Below are positions 50,617-59,058 of a stretch of 64,000 bases of DNA, in pieces. The notes under the pieces are model-generated. The model searched no databases, was not told the DNA's origin, and saw nothing but the letters and a program-made list of their open reading frames with translations. Position 1 is the stretch's first letter; the number at the start of each line of letters is the position of its first letter. The DNA lies in assembly GCF_001687665.2 (NCBI RefSeq), contig NZ_CP016543.2, forward strand, positions 3,162,001 to 3,226,000, in the 5' to 3' direction. A program made the position numbers and the translations under genes. Source of the stretch: Planococcus donghaensis. GTDB taxonomy: Bacteria; Bacillota; Bacilli; Bacillales_A; Planococcaceae.

Positions 50617-51393
50617 TTAAACACTCATTTTTGTTTTGACGCCGATATAAGTGCCATCGCCTGTGCCGTGAAAAATATCGACTAATTTTTCGCTACCTGT
50701 GCCGGAGCCGATAAATACTTGGACGCCGAAAGCTAGTGCTGTTCGAGCTGCTTCCACTTTAGACTTCATACCACCTGTACCAACAGTAGAGCCATCAGAA
50801 GAAGTAGCAGCTATTAGTGCATCAGGAATATCATGTAAGTGAAGGTATTTCTGCGCTTGAGGATTGGTTCTTGGGTTTTCAAGGTATATGCCATTAATGT
50901 CTGTTAAAATCATGAGGAAATCGGCATGAATCAACCCACTAACTAATGCAGACAGCATATCGTTGTCACCAAAAGTGAGTTCTTCCGCTGAAACCGAGTC
51001 ATTTTCGTTAATGATTGGCATAACGTTCCGCTTCAATAGGTTGGAAATGGTCGCATTGGCATTTTTATAAAGGTCTTTTGTTAGTAGCAACTGTGCCGCG
51101 ACAATATTGTGTTTTTTGCATTCATCAGCATAAGCCTGCAGTAACAAGCTTTGTCCGACCGCTGCAGCGGATTGTTTATCAACTAATGTATTCGGGCGTG
51201 ATAAATAACCCATGCCCATACACCCTGCCGCAACGGCCCCAGACGAGATCAATACCACTTCGTGTCCTTCTTCTTTTAAACGAGCCAGTGCATCCACATG
51301 CTCACGCAATTTCTCAATTGATAATGTTCCTTGCTCATCTGTTAACGAACTACTTCCAATCTTTACAACGATTCTTTTCTTCTCCACGCGCAT
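50617..51393 (-). CDS. proB: Glutamate 5-kinase, short form without PUA domain
   Basis: A 258-residue amino-acid kinase. Motifs: [30 protein letters not shown], the substrate loop [20 protein letters not shown] and [12 protein letters not shown]. Most ProB proteins (about 370 residues) carry a C-terminal PUA domain; this one ends right after the kinase domain. Proline feedback is usually retained in the kinase domain. The start ATG at 51393 has GGGTGGTG upstream. First gene of proBA, after an attenuator-like leader. Confidence 0.95.
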   Translation of the reverse strand: MRVEKKRIVVKIGSSSLTDEQGTLSIEKLREHVDALARLKEEGHEVVLISSGAVAAGCMGMGYLSRPNTLVDKQSAAAVGQSLLLQAYADECKKHNIVAAQLLLTKDLYKNANATISNLLKRNVMPIINENDSVSAEELTFGDNDMLSALVSGLIHADFLMILTDINGIYLENPRTNPQAQKYLHLHDIPDALIAATSSDGSTVGTGGMKSKVEAARTALAFGVQVFIGSGTGSEKLVDIFHGTGDGTYIGVKTKMSV

Positions 51394-51535
51394 TCACCAC
51401 CCGTTTTTGATAAATAAAAAAAATCTTCCATTTGTTCAAAAACGGAAGAACCTTGCCCCCGTGACTGGATATCCTTCGGCTGTTTTAACGTTTCTTGAAT
51501 AGAGTTATTATGCACTCTTTTGCATTTTAAGTCAA
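51394..51535 (-). promoter_or_regulatory. proB promoter and attenuator-like leader
   Basis: On the minus strand TTGACT (51530-51535), 17 bp, CATAAT (51507-51512) form a good promoter. A ~100-nt leader follows. It contains TCTTCC with GGAAGA (51424-51449) enclosing TTT/AAA pairs and ending in eight T (51415-51423): a premature terminator. The upstream part (GGATATCC palindrome, CACGGGGGCAAGG) is unlike any riboswitch I know; the T-box sequence AGGGTGG is absent. Confidence 0.6.
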
Positions 51536-51787
51536 CATTATAATTATTAATTTCCTTTATAATAGACTTTAATGTTTTATTTTATACATAATTAATGAAT
51601 ATTTATTCAATATAATGAAACTCTTTCAACTCTTATTAGTGCACTAGTTGTGTATTAAGTGGACATACAAAAATTTTTAATTTAATTATTCTGTATAAAA
51701 AGAATAATTAATTTTTAAAGGATATATTAGTCTATCATATATTTTCCGATCAACACACGGCACTTTTGACCGAGAAATTGCTAATAG
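51536..51787. other. AT-rich intergenic region with no gene
   Basis: About 250 bp between the proB promoter and the cstA terminator. It is strongly AT-rich with imperfect inverted repeats such as ATTAATT and AGAATAATTAATTTTTAAAG, but no credible ORF or known RNA is seen. Confidence 0.5.
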
Positions 51788-51819
51788 AAAAAGCATGGGA
51801 AAGTGATCCCATGCTTTTT
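51788..51819 (-). terminator. Terminator of the CstA family gene
   Basis: AAAAAGCATGGGA (51788-51800) and TCCCATGCTTTTT (51807-51819) form a perfect 13-bp stem, ten bases after the stop. Confidence 0.92.
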
Positions 51820-51828
51820 TCTCTCGTT

Positions 51829-53265
51829 TTATAAAGCGCGATAGTCTACTTCTAGTTGTTTCAAACTTCTGTACTTTAAAATTTGAGTTACGTACCATCC
51901 AACAACTACTAATGTAATACACGCTCCAATAATTGCAGATACTTGGTAATCCATATTCAAGCCTTCTGGCGCGTAGAAGATGTACATGGAAACAACTGCT
52001 GTCATAAAGACTGCTGGTACACTTGCTATCCAGTGAAATTTAAAGTTTCTCAATAAGTAAATTGCTGCTGTCCACAACATGAATGTTGCTACCAATTGGT
52101 TGGTCCATCCAACATAACGCCAAAGGAATGTATAATCGATTGTTGCCATGTAGAACGTTGGAATCCCTAGTGGAATCGTGACTAACAGGACTTTTACTTT
52201 TCCTTGCATGTTGACAAATTTCGAAAGTATATCTGTTAAGATCATTCGGGAAGAGCGAAGGGCTGTGTCGCCTGTAGTGATAGGCAAGATAATTACTCCA
52301 AAAATGGCAAGCAAGCCACCAATCGATCCAAGTAAAGTGATTGAAATTTCATTGACTACTCCGGATGGACCTCCTGCAGCAAGCGCTGCTCCAAGTCCTT
52401 CAGTGCCATTAAAGAATGTCATCCCGGCAGCTGCCCAAATTAAAGCAATCACACCTTCAATAATCATTGCACCATAAAAGATTTTGCGACCGTCTGACTC
52501 TTTTTTCATTGTTCTCGCGATGATTGGGCTTTGCGTACAGTGGAAGCCAGAAATGGCTCCGCATGAAATGGTAACCATCAACAATGGCCAAATCGGTAAA
52601 GTTCCTGGGTGAAGATTTTCAAACGTAAGGTTTGGCATCGGTTTTCCAGAGAATACGAGTGCAACGGCTACTGCAATTGCCATGAATAGTAAAATCCCAC
52701 CTAAAAGAGGGTAAATCCGTCCAATCACTTTATTGATTGGCAAAATTGTCGCTAAGATAAAGTAGAAGAAAATAATGGCTAATGCCGTGATAAAGTTAAT
52801 CGGTGTAATTTGTGCAATTAACTGTGCTGGACCTGCCGTGAAAGCTGCAGTCACTAGCAACATCAGTACAAGAGAAAGACCATTGATAAATACTTTTGCA
52901 TTTTTCCCTAGGTATTTTCCCACTAAGGTTGGAAATTGTGCGCCTCCGTGACGCATCGACATGACACCTGAAAAATAATCATGTACCCCTCCGGCAAAAA
53001 TACTGCCTACAACGATCCAGACAAAAGCTACTGGTCCGTATAATGCACCTGCAACTGCTCCGTAAATTGGACCAAGACCTGCAATATTTAATAATTGAAT
53101 CAAATTCCCTTTCCACCAGCTCATTGGGACAAAATCTAATTTGTCGGTTTTAGAATAAGCGGGCGTTGGTGTATTGTCATCAATTCCAAAAACACGTTCG
53201 ATGAATTTCGAGTAAAATACATAGCCAAGAATAAGTAATACAAGAGCAGCGAAAAAGGTTATCAT
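51829..53265 (-). CDS. cstA: CstA/BtsT family transporter (carbon starvation protein)
   Basis: A 478-residue CstA-type membrane protein with about 12-14 helices, shorter than Escherichia CstA (about 700). Motifs: FWKGNLIQLLNIAGLGPIYG-like (WWKGNLIQLLNIAGLGPIY), GSIFAGGVHDYFSGVMSMRH and SGFHCTQSPIIARTMK. Relatives import pyruvate or peptides under carbon starvation. A cre-like site overlaps its putative promoter, which fits repression by CcpA on good carbon sources. The start follows AGGAGG. Confidence 0.9.
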   Translation of the reverse strand: MITFFAALVLLILGYVFYSKFIERVFGIDDNTPTPAYSKTDKLDFVPMSWWKGNLIQLLNIAGLGPIYGAVAGALYGPVAFVWIVVGSIFAGGVHDYFSGVMSMRHGGAQFPTLVGKYLGKNAKVFINGLSLVLMLLVTAAFTAGPAQLIAQITPINFITALAIIFFYFILATILPINKVIGRIYPLLGGILLFMAIAVAVALVFSGKPMPNLTFENLHPGTLPIWPLLMVTISCGAISGFHCTQSPIIARTMKKESDGRKIFYGAMIIEGVIALIWAAAGMTFFNGTEGLGAALAAGGPSGVVNEISITLLGSIGGLLAIFGVIILPITTGDTALRSSRMILTDILSKFVNMQGKVKVLLVTIPLGIPTFYMATIDYTFLWRYVGWTNQLVATFMLWTAAIYLLRNFKFHWIASVPAVFMTAVVSMYIFYAPEGLNMDYQVSAIIGACITLVVVGWYVTQILKYRSLKQLEVDYRAL

Positions 53266-53442
53266 ATGCGGTTCCTCCTGATGTTTTGTTAAGTATAAAG
53301 AATGATAACATGTTTTTTAAATATATAAACATAATATTTAGAAAAAAACAAATATACTGTAAAATAACTATATTCAAGAGAATCGAATTGATTATGATGA
53401 ATTCATGTACCTACATAGGAAATATTTCTTATACTACTATTA

Positions 53443-53461
53443 CGAAAGCGCTATCAAATAA
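53443..53461 (-). promoter_or_regulatory. cre-like site in the cstA promoter
   Basis: CGAAAGCGCTATCA (53443-53456) differs from the cre consensus WTGNAANCGNWNNCW only at the first base of the core. On the minus strand TTGATA (53456-53461) followed after 18 bp by TATAAG is a possible promoter that the site overlaps. Confidence 0.6.
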
Positions 53462-53496
53462 GGCAATTATATTATATATTGTTTTGTTTTTGACTC

Positions 53497-53531
53497 TAAA
53501 AAGTGCACAGGCGATATTCCGCCTGTGCACT
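53497..53531 (-). terminator. Terminator of the lipoprotein/phosphatase transcript
   Basis: AGTGCACAGGC (53502-53512) and GCCTGTGCACT (53521-53531) form a perfect 11-bp stem with TTTTT on the minus strand. Confidence 0.88.
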
Positions 53532-53574
53532 CATTATTTTGGATTTTCAACACCTTATTAAAATTAACCCTCAC

Positions 53575-54216
53575 TTATTCGAAACGTGTATCAAATTGTA
53601 AGGCATCAGCAATTTTTTCTTCACTATTATTAAAAACATCACTTGTTGTAATAGTTACCGAGTCAACATCACTTTCTTCAATGATAAAGCCAATATTGCC
53701 TCGTTTAGTTTCTCCTGGTGCCAGATCCCCGTTTAAGTTTTCTAAGTAAATATCATCTTCCCAAAGCTTGAGTTCTTCGGCATCCGTCTTAAACAATGCT
53801 ACTGGAGCAAAATGTACAGGTTCAGTGGATGTGTTGGTAATTTCCACAAACATTTTTACGACTTTAAATTCCTGCTCATGCGTATACGAATGGAAAAAAT
53901 CGATCAAACTATAATCAGGCTTTACTTGAAGGATCTTTGATTCTTCTACTGTCAACTCGACAGATCCTATATCATAAGTTTCTGTAGCCATATTAACAGC
54001 TTCGACCGTAGCTTCCCCTTTTGAATCTCGCTTGTGTTGTCCAACCTCTTGTAACGTGCGATCATCTGTGATTTGGGGACTCAAGACGTAGTCTTCATAA
54101 TACTCTGGAACTTCATTTACAGTATCTGTTGAAGCTACCGCTATCGAATCGTTCTGCTCTGAACATCCGCCAAGAAGAATTGCTGAAAATAGTAAGAAAT
54201 ATAGTGTCTTTTTCAT
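53575..54216 (-). CDS. Lipoprotein with DUF4352/DUF5067-like fold
   Basis: A 213-residue lipoprotein: lipobox LLGGC with Cys18, then a polar linker and a beta-sandwich-like domain (VKMFVEITNTSTEPVHFAP, DLAPGETKRGNIGFIIEE) of the type found in DUF4352/DUF5067 surface proteins. It lies 22 bp downstream of the alkaline phosphatase gene in the same direction, with no terminator between, so it is probably in the Pho regulon too. Function unknown. Confidence 0.75.
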   Translation of the reverse strand: MKKTLYFLLFSAILLGGCSEQNDSIAVASTDTVNEVPEYYEDYVLSPQITDDRTLQEVGQHKRDSKGEATVEAVNMATETYDIGSVELTVEESKILQVKPDYSLIDFFHSYTHEQEFKVVKMFVEITNTSTEPVHFAPVALFKTDAEELKLWEDDIYLENLNGDLAPGETKRGNIGFIIEESDVDSVTITTSDVFNNSEEKIADALQFDTRFE

Positions 54217-54238
54217 ATCACTGCCTCATTTCCTTGCA

Positions 54239-55657
54239 TTACTTATCGTGAATTTCTACTTTGGCTTTCAGTAAATCAAAAATAATTCTGGCGTGGTCTG
54301 TGTTATCGAGCTTTCCTGCAAATTGATTGCTTGCTGGACCGTATGCATAAACTGGAACGTCTTCTCCCGTATGCCCACCAGTTGTCCATCCCGTATGTGT
54401 ACGTTTATTGAAAATTTCTTCGATCGCATTGTCAATGGCTGTATATTCCTTGCTTTCTGCTGCTTGTTTCACGGTTTTTATTTCTTCAGCTGTCAATTCA
54501 AGATCAATAAACTCATCTAATGTTTCTTCTACACCGGCCCCGTCTACAATTTGTTGCGCCATAAAGTCAGGTGTCCGTTTTGCAGCTTTGATCGGCTCTC
54601 CGAACCAGTTGTAGATACCATCCGCTCCAATCGAGAAGCCTCCTGTCGAATGGTCGGCAGTTGCAACTACTAACGTATTGCCGTCTTCTTCAGCAAATTT
54701 GATCGCCGCTTGAAACGCTTTGTCGTAATCTTCCATTTCGCTCATAGCAGCCACAATATCATTATCATGTCCTGCCCAATCGACTTGACTGCCTTCTACC
54801 ATTAAGAAGAAACCATCTTCATCTTTTGACAAACGATCGATAGCCGATGTCGTCATTTCTTCTAACGACGGCGTGCTGTCGTCACGGTCGATCATTTTTG
54901 GAAGACCTGCTGGCGCAAACAAGCCAAGTACTTGCTCATCATCATTGTTTAATAGATCATTGCGATTTGTAAGGTAGCTATAACCATCTTGTTGAAACTC
55001 TTCTGTAAGATTACGATCTGTTCGTTCGAATAGATCGACACCTCCACCTAATAAAACATCAACTTTATGCTCCCCATCGATCAGTTCATCGTAGTAATCA
55101 TCTGCAATGGCATTCATGTTCTTTCTTGCAATGTCATGCGCACCAAATGATGCTGGTGTGGCATGTGTAATTTCAGAAGTTGCGACCAGTCCCGTGGCTT
55201 TACCCTTTTCTTTTGCTGCCTCAAGAACTGTTTTCACGCTACTTTCGTCATTGTCGACAGCGATGGCACTGTTGTACGTTTTAATACCGGCTGCCATCGC
55301 TGTAGCAGCAGAAGCAGAATCCGTGATGTTTTGATGAGGATCTTCAGGATATGTTGATTGTTGTCCGACCAAATACGCATCGAGAGCCGTATCTTCCACC
55401 ATTTTCGTAGTAGGGTCATTTTGTAAGTAACGATAAGCAGATGTGTAGGAAGTGCCCATGCCATCACCGATTAGAAAAATAACATTTTTCACCTTATCCT
55501 TTTTGCCTTTTTTATGGTCTTGGCCGTGAGCTTTCCCCTGGTTTTTGTCCGGACTACCTGCTTCAGCTGACAAGGTAAACGAACTAACTCCAGACAATGC
55601 CACTGCTGAAGCTAAAGCAAGTGGTAGAACTTTCGTTTTCAAATTTCTATGTATCAT
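54239..55657 (-). CDS. Alkaline phosphatase (PhoA family), secreted
   Basis: A 472-residue exported phosphatase. The signal peptide ends near SAEA. Metal and catalytic motifs: VIFLIGDGMGTSYTS, the nucleophile Ser in NITDSASAATAMAAG, VEGSQVDWAGHDND, ATADHSTGGFS and GWTTGGHTGEDVPVYAYG. It hydrolyses phosphate monoesters outside the cell. The ATG at 55657 follows GGAGGAG; a longer frame has no site. The promoter has four phased PhoP half-sites. Confidence 0.94.
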   Translation of the reverse strand: MIHRNLKTKVLPLALASAVALSGVSSFTLSAEAGSPDKNQGKAHGQDHKKGKKDKVKNVIFLIGDGMGTSYTSAYRYLQNDPTTKMVEDTALDAYLVGQQSTYPEDPHQNITDSASAATAMAAGIKTYNSAIAVDNDESSVKTVLEAAKEKGKATGLVATSEITHATPASFGAHDIARKNMNAIADDYYDELIDGEHKVDVLLGGGVDLFERTDRNLTEEFQQDGYSYLTNRNDLLNNDDEQVLGLFAPAGLPKMIDRDDSTPSLEEMTTSAIDRLSKDEDGFFLMVEGSQVDWAGHDNDIVAAMSEMEDYDKAFQAAIKFAEEDGNTLVVATADHSTGGFSIGADGIYNWFGEPIKAAKRTPDFMAQQIVDGAGVEETLDEFIDLELTAEEIKTVKQAAESKEYTAIDNAIEEIFNKRTHTGWTTGGHTGEDVPVYAYGPASNQFAGKLDNTDHARIIFDLLKAKVEIHDK

Positions 55658-55690
55658 TTTCTCTCCTCCAGTCATTTGATCTACACGCTC

Positions 55691-55744
55691 AGTATAGAAG
55701 TTGATTGTTAAGGATTGATTAGAGAATTGTTTAGCTTTTGTAAA
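55691..55744 (-). promoter_or_regulatory. Pho box and promoter of the alkaline phosphatase gene
   Basis: On the minus strand four hexamers TTTACA, TAAACA, CTAATC and TTAACA start exactly 11 bp apart (55739-55744, 55728-55733, 55717-55722, 55706-55711). This matches the PhoP tandem TT(A/C/T)ACA pattern. A -10 TATACT (55691-55696) follows. Confidence 0.88.
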
Positions 55745-55773
55745 TTTCCAAAAACAGGTATTTTTACACAATA

Positions 55774-55801
55774 CAAAAAGCCCAGAAAAAATTTCTGGGC
55801 T
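55774..55801 (-). terminator. Terminator of the Bcr/CflA exporter gene
   Basis: AGCCCAGAAA (55779-55788) and TTTCTGGGCT (55792-55801) with TTTTT on the minus strand. Confidence 0.9.
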
Positions 55802-55805
55802 CTAA

Positions 55806-57011
55806 TTAGTTGGAAATTGATGAAGTTGCGTTTTTGGCTAACAGCAAATACGAAAGCAATGCGATCAAACACATCGAAAAAATCACGAGTCCCATCGGAA
55901 CCGCTGTATTTTCTCCCGCTATCCCTACTAAAGGTGCCGTTGCGGCTCCAAGGATAAAAGGTAATAACCCAAGCAATGCAGATGCACTTCCTGCCACATG
56001 CCCTTGGCTTTCCATAGCAAGTGTGAAAGAAGACGTTCCGACCACCCCAATAGACATAATAAAAAAGAAAATGGGAATGACAACTGCCCATAAAGGTCCG
56101 TTCATTAATACGACGGTCAATAAGAGGGCACCCGCTATGGTTGCCGCATAGAGTGCAGTTTCTAAAAACCTTTTTTCAGACCAAATATGTGTAAATCGAC
56201 CGACCGAGTAACTGCCGATAATCAACGCAATGCCGTTCATTCCAAACAACAAACTAAACACTTGCGGAGAAGCGCCGTAAATGTTTTGGTAAATAAATGG
56301 CGTGCCGGACACATAAGCGAAAACTCCACCAATTAAAAAACCTTGTGCTAACGCATAACCCGTAAACTGACGATTTTTTAAGATTCCTGCAAAGTTACCA
56401 AATGTGGATTTAAAATTACTTGGCACTCGTTTTTCAGGTGACAAGCTTTCTTTTAAACGAGAAGCCGAAAGCACTAGCAAAAAGATTCCCAGTAGCGTCA
56501 GTAATATGAAAACTCCTTTCCAATCAGCAACTAAAAGCACCCCACTTCCAATTGAAGGTGCGATTAAAGGGACCAAATTCCCGATAACCATCAATAACGC
56601 AAACAACCGCGTTAATTCAGGACCATGACTGACATCTCGCACGATTGCCCGGGAAATAACGAGTCCCCCCGAGGCTGCAAACCCTTGTATAAAGCGCAAA
56701 AACACAAAAACATAGATGTTTGGAGCAAATATACAAGCAATCGATGCAGCAATATAGGCGATTAACGAAACTAATAAAGGTTTACGTCTGCCATGCATAT
56801 CACTCAGTGCTCCCGCTACCAATTGACCAATTGCTAACCCTAACAAACAGGCTGTGAGACTTAATTGCACAGAGCTGGCATTTGTTTGGTAGACGTCTGC
56901 TAAAATCGGAAACGCCGGTAAATACATATCAATCGTAAACGGAACTAACGTAGTCAACGCACCTACCAATAAAATAAACTGAGTGCGTGTAAGACCTGTG
57001 GAACTTTTCAA
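55806..57011 (-). CDS. Bcr/CflA family multidrug efflux MFS transporter
   Basis: A 401-residue 12-helix exporter. The family start TIDMYLPAFPILADVYQTN, motif A GALSDMHGRRKPLL, and the helix 4-5 pattern RFIQGFAASGGLVISRAIVRD are characteristic of Bcr/CflA drug-resistance proteins. The start is TTG at 57011, eight bases after AAGGTG. Single-gene transcript with its own terminator. Confidence 0.9.
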   Translation of the reverse strand: MKSSTGLTRTQFILLVGALTTLVPFTIDMYLPAFPILADVYQTNASSVQLSLTACLLGLAIGQLVAGALSDMHGRRKPLLVSLIAYIAASIACIFAPNIYVFVFLRFIQGFAASGGLVISRAIVRDVSHGPELTRLFALLMVIGNLVPLIAPSIGSGVLLVADWKGVFILLTLLGIFLLVLSASRLKESLSPEKRVPSNFKSTFGNFAGILKNRQFTGYALAQGFLIGGVFAYVSGTPFIYQNIYGASPQVFSLLFGMNGIALIIGSYSVGRFTHIWSEKRFLETALYAATIAGALLLTVVLMNGPLWAVVIPIFFFIMSIGVVGTSSFTLAMESQGHVAGSASALLGLLPFILGAATAPLVGIAGENTAVPMGLVIFSMCLIALLSYLLLAKNATSSISN

Positions 57012-57083
57012 AATATTTACACCTTCTTTTCTATCGTCGCTCTTCTCTATAGCTCCATTTGAGCTTATGTAAATTACACCACT

Positions 57084-57135
57084 AAAAAACCCGCAACTAT
57101 CAGTTTATCACAATGGATAAGCTGATAGTTGCGGG
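57084..57135 (-). terminator. Terminator of ilvE
   Basis: CCCGCAACTATCAG (57090-57103) and CTGATAGTTGCGGG (57122-57135), extended by TTATC/GATAA, with six T on the minus strand. Confidence 0.92.
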
Positions 57136-57159
57136 CTAAAATAATGCAATTATATAGAT

Positions 57160-58233
57160 TTATTTTACTTCTACGGTCCAACCTAGCGTATCTTCGACTT
57201 TACCAGTTTGGATTCCTGTGATGGTATCATAAATCTTTTGAGATAATTCACCGATTTCATGGTTGTTAATAATCATTTTCTTGCCTTTCCAGTTCAGTTC
57301 TCCTACTGGAGAAATTACAGCTGCTGTACCGGTACCAAAAACTTCTTCTACTTGACCTGCTTCGAAAGCTTCATAAAGCTCATCAACTGAAATTCGTTTT
57401 TCTGTCACTGGTATTCCCCAAGTGCCAAGTAATTCAATAATCGACATGCGAGTAATGCCTTTTAGAATACTGCCGTTCAATTCAGGTGTTACCACTTCTC
57501 CATTGATTTTAAAGAAGATGTTCATGCTTCCGACTTCTTCGATGTATTTTTTCTCCACACCGTCTAACCAAAGAACATCTGCATTGCCTTCTTTTTTCGC
57601 ATTGGCTTGTGCTTGGTAACCAGAAGAATAGTTGCCGGCTGTTTTCGCCATGCCCGTTCCGCCTTTTACGGCACGCGTAAATTTATCTTCTACATGAATC
57701 ACAACCGGTTTAAGCCCGCCTGGGAAATAAGAGCCTACTGGCGATAAAATAACCATGTATTTATACGTTTGAGATGGTCCTACTGCAAGGTTCGCATCTG
57801 TTGAAATAATATATGGACGGATATAAAGAGACGTTCCAGGAGTTTTAGGAACCCAGGCTTTTTCAAGTTTGATCAGTTCAGTTAAATGCTCTAAAGCTAA
57901 TTTCTCGTCAATAGGTGGAATGCTCAAGCGTTCACTTGAAAGATTTAATCGTTCAAAGTTTTTTTCTGGACGGAACAATAAAACTCGTCCGTCTTCTGTG
58001 CGATAAGCTTTCATGCCTTCAAAAACAGTTTGTCCGTAGTGAAAAATCATTGCTGCAGGATCTAAACTAATTGGTCCATAAGGAATAATTTTTGGATCAT
58101 ACCAGCCTTTTTCTGTTTCGTATTCCAATACATACATATGATCTGTAAATGTAGTCCCGAATGGCACTTGGTCTTTTACCGGTTTTTCTTTTTTGTTCGT
58201 ATTTTCAAGAACTTCTAGCTGGTATGTAGTCAT
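57160..58233 (-). CDS. ilvE: Branched-chain amino acid aminotransferase
   Basis: A 357-residue class IV PLP aminotransferase of the long (eukaryote-like) form. Motifs: FHYGQTVFEGMKAYR, LYIRPYIISTDANLAVGP and the PLP-binding Lys in GGTGMAKTAGNYS; FGTGTAAVISPVGEL follows. It transfers amino groups between glutamate and Leu/Ile/Val keto acids and could also perform the last step of methionine salvage. The ATG at 58233 follows AAAAGGAG; a TTG two codons earlier is less likely. Confidence 0.95.
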   Translation of the reverse strand: MTTYQLEVLENTNKKEKPVKDQVPFGTTFTDHMYVLEYETEKGWYDPKIIPYGPISLDPAAMIFHYGQTVFEGMKAYRTEDGRVLLFRPEKNFERLNLSSERLSIPPIDEKLALEHLTELIKLEKAWVPKTPGTSLYIRPYIISTDANLAVGPSQTYKYMVILSPVGSYFPGGLKPVVIHVEDKFTRAVKGGTGMAKTAGNYSSGYQAQANAKKEGNADVLWLDGVEKKYIEEVGSMNIFFKINGEVVTPELNGSILKGITRMSIIELLGTWGIPVTEKRISVDELYEAFEAGQVEEVFGTGTAAVISPVGELNWKGKKMIINNHEIGELSQKIYDTITGIQTGKVEDTLGWTVEVK

Positions 58234-58367
58234 CGTCAAGACTCCTTTTGTAAAAATAATTTTAATTATCAGTCATATGAATAATTATACACATATATTC
58301 GATGCTTTAACAGCTTATTGGTGCCACCGTTCGAAAATCGCGATAAAAGACCTGTTTTTTCCTAAAC

Positions 58368-58391
58368 AAAAAGACCATTCAGCGAATGATC
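58368..58391 (-). terminator. Terminator overlapping the end of the Nudix gene
   Basis: GACCATTC (58373-58380) and GAATGATC (58384-58391) pair, with TTTTTG on the minus strand. The stem uses the last codons of the gene. Confidence 0.7.
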
Positions 58392-58993
58392 TCAATAAAG
58401 TGTAGAAGGACTTTGGCAGTAAGCCCCCAAATGACTTTATCTTCATAAATATAAAAGTTTTCGTCCATTTGACGTGCACGCCAGTTGTAATTTTCGCCAC
58501 CAGCAATTAAATCATAGGGAAAATTTTCTTCTGGTTGAATTTCAAAGTTGATTCGGTATTTTTGCGGATTGTTTTTTAAGAAAAAAGACAAAGGAACTGT
58601 AAAAACACTATCGACTTCAGAAGAGTTCGGGACAAAAGTAGCCTTTGAATCGATTACCCCAACAAAAGAGTAGACAATCATACCAAAAGGAGAAACAAGG
58701 TAATCGAGTGGCAAAATTGTAGAGAGTTGGCTTTCTTTTATTCCCAACTCTTCTATTGTTTCTCGGACAGCAGCCGCTTGTTCTGTCTGGTCTTGAGCAT
58801 CAATCTTTCCACCTGGAAAACAAATCTCACCAGGTTGTTGTCTCAGCATATGAGACCGAACTTCAAAAAGAACATGAACCTCTCCCTCTTTTTCAATTAG
58901 TGGCAAGAGAATGGCAGACTTCAAAAATTCATCATGACCTAATACATCTGGCGTTCGGTTTTTCATTTTTTCTAGTAACTTTTCAGGATCCAT
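58379..58993 (-). CDS. Nudix hydrolase, CoA pyrophosphatase-like (NudL/YeaB)
   Basis: A 204-residue Nudix protein. The Nudix box runs from FPGGKIDAQD to AVRETIEELGI and is preceded by LRQQPGEICFPGG, the LRxHxGqiaFPGG motif of CoA-specific members. It probably cleaves CoA or acyl-CoA to phosphopantetheine and 3',5'-ADP. Single gene on the minus strand, 65 bp after the SNF2 gene. Confidence 0.9.
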   Translation of the reverse strand: MDPEKLLEKMKNRTPDVLGHDEFLKSAILLPLIEKEGEVHVLFEVRSHMLRQQPGEICFPGGKIDAQDQTEQAAAVRETIEELGIKESQLSTILPLDYLVSPFGMIVYSFVGVIDSKATFVPNSSEVDSVFTVPLSFFLKNNPQKYRINFEIQPEENFPYDLIAGGENYNWRARQMDENFYIYEDKVIWGLTAKVLLHFIEIIR

Positions 58994-59058
58994 TTCAACA
59001 CCTCATCTCGTAGAGTTATTTTATCAAATCTGAGACTACAATTCTCTTCGGTTGTTTT

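Noticed and set aside
51394..51510. T-box leader before proB
   Set aside because: The AGGGTGG antiterminator sequence and the Stem I features are absent.
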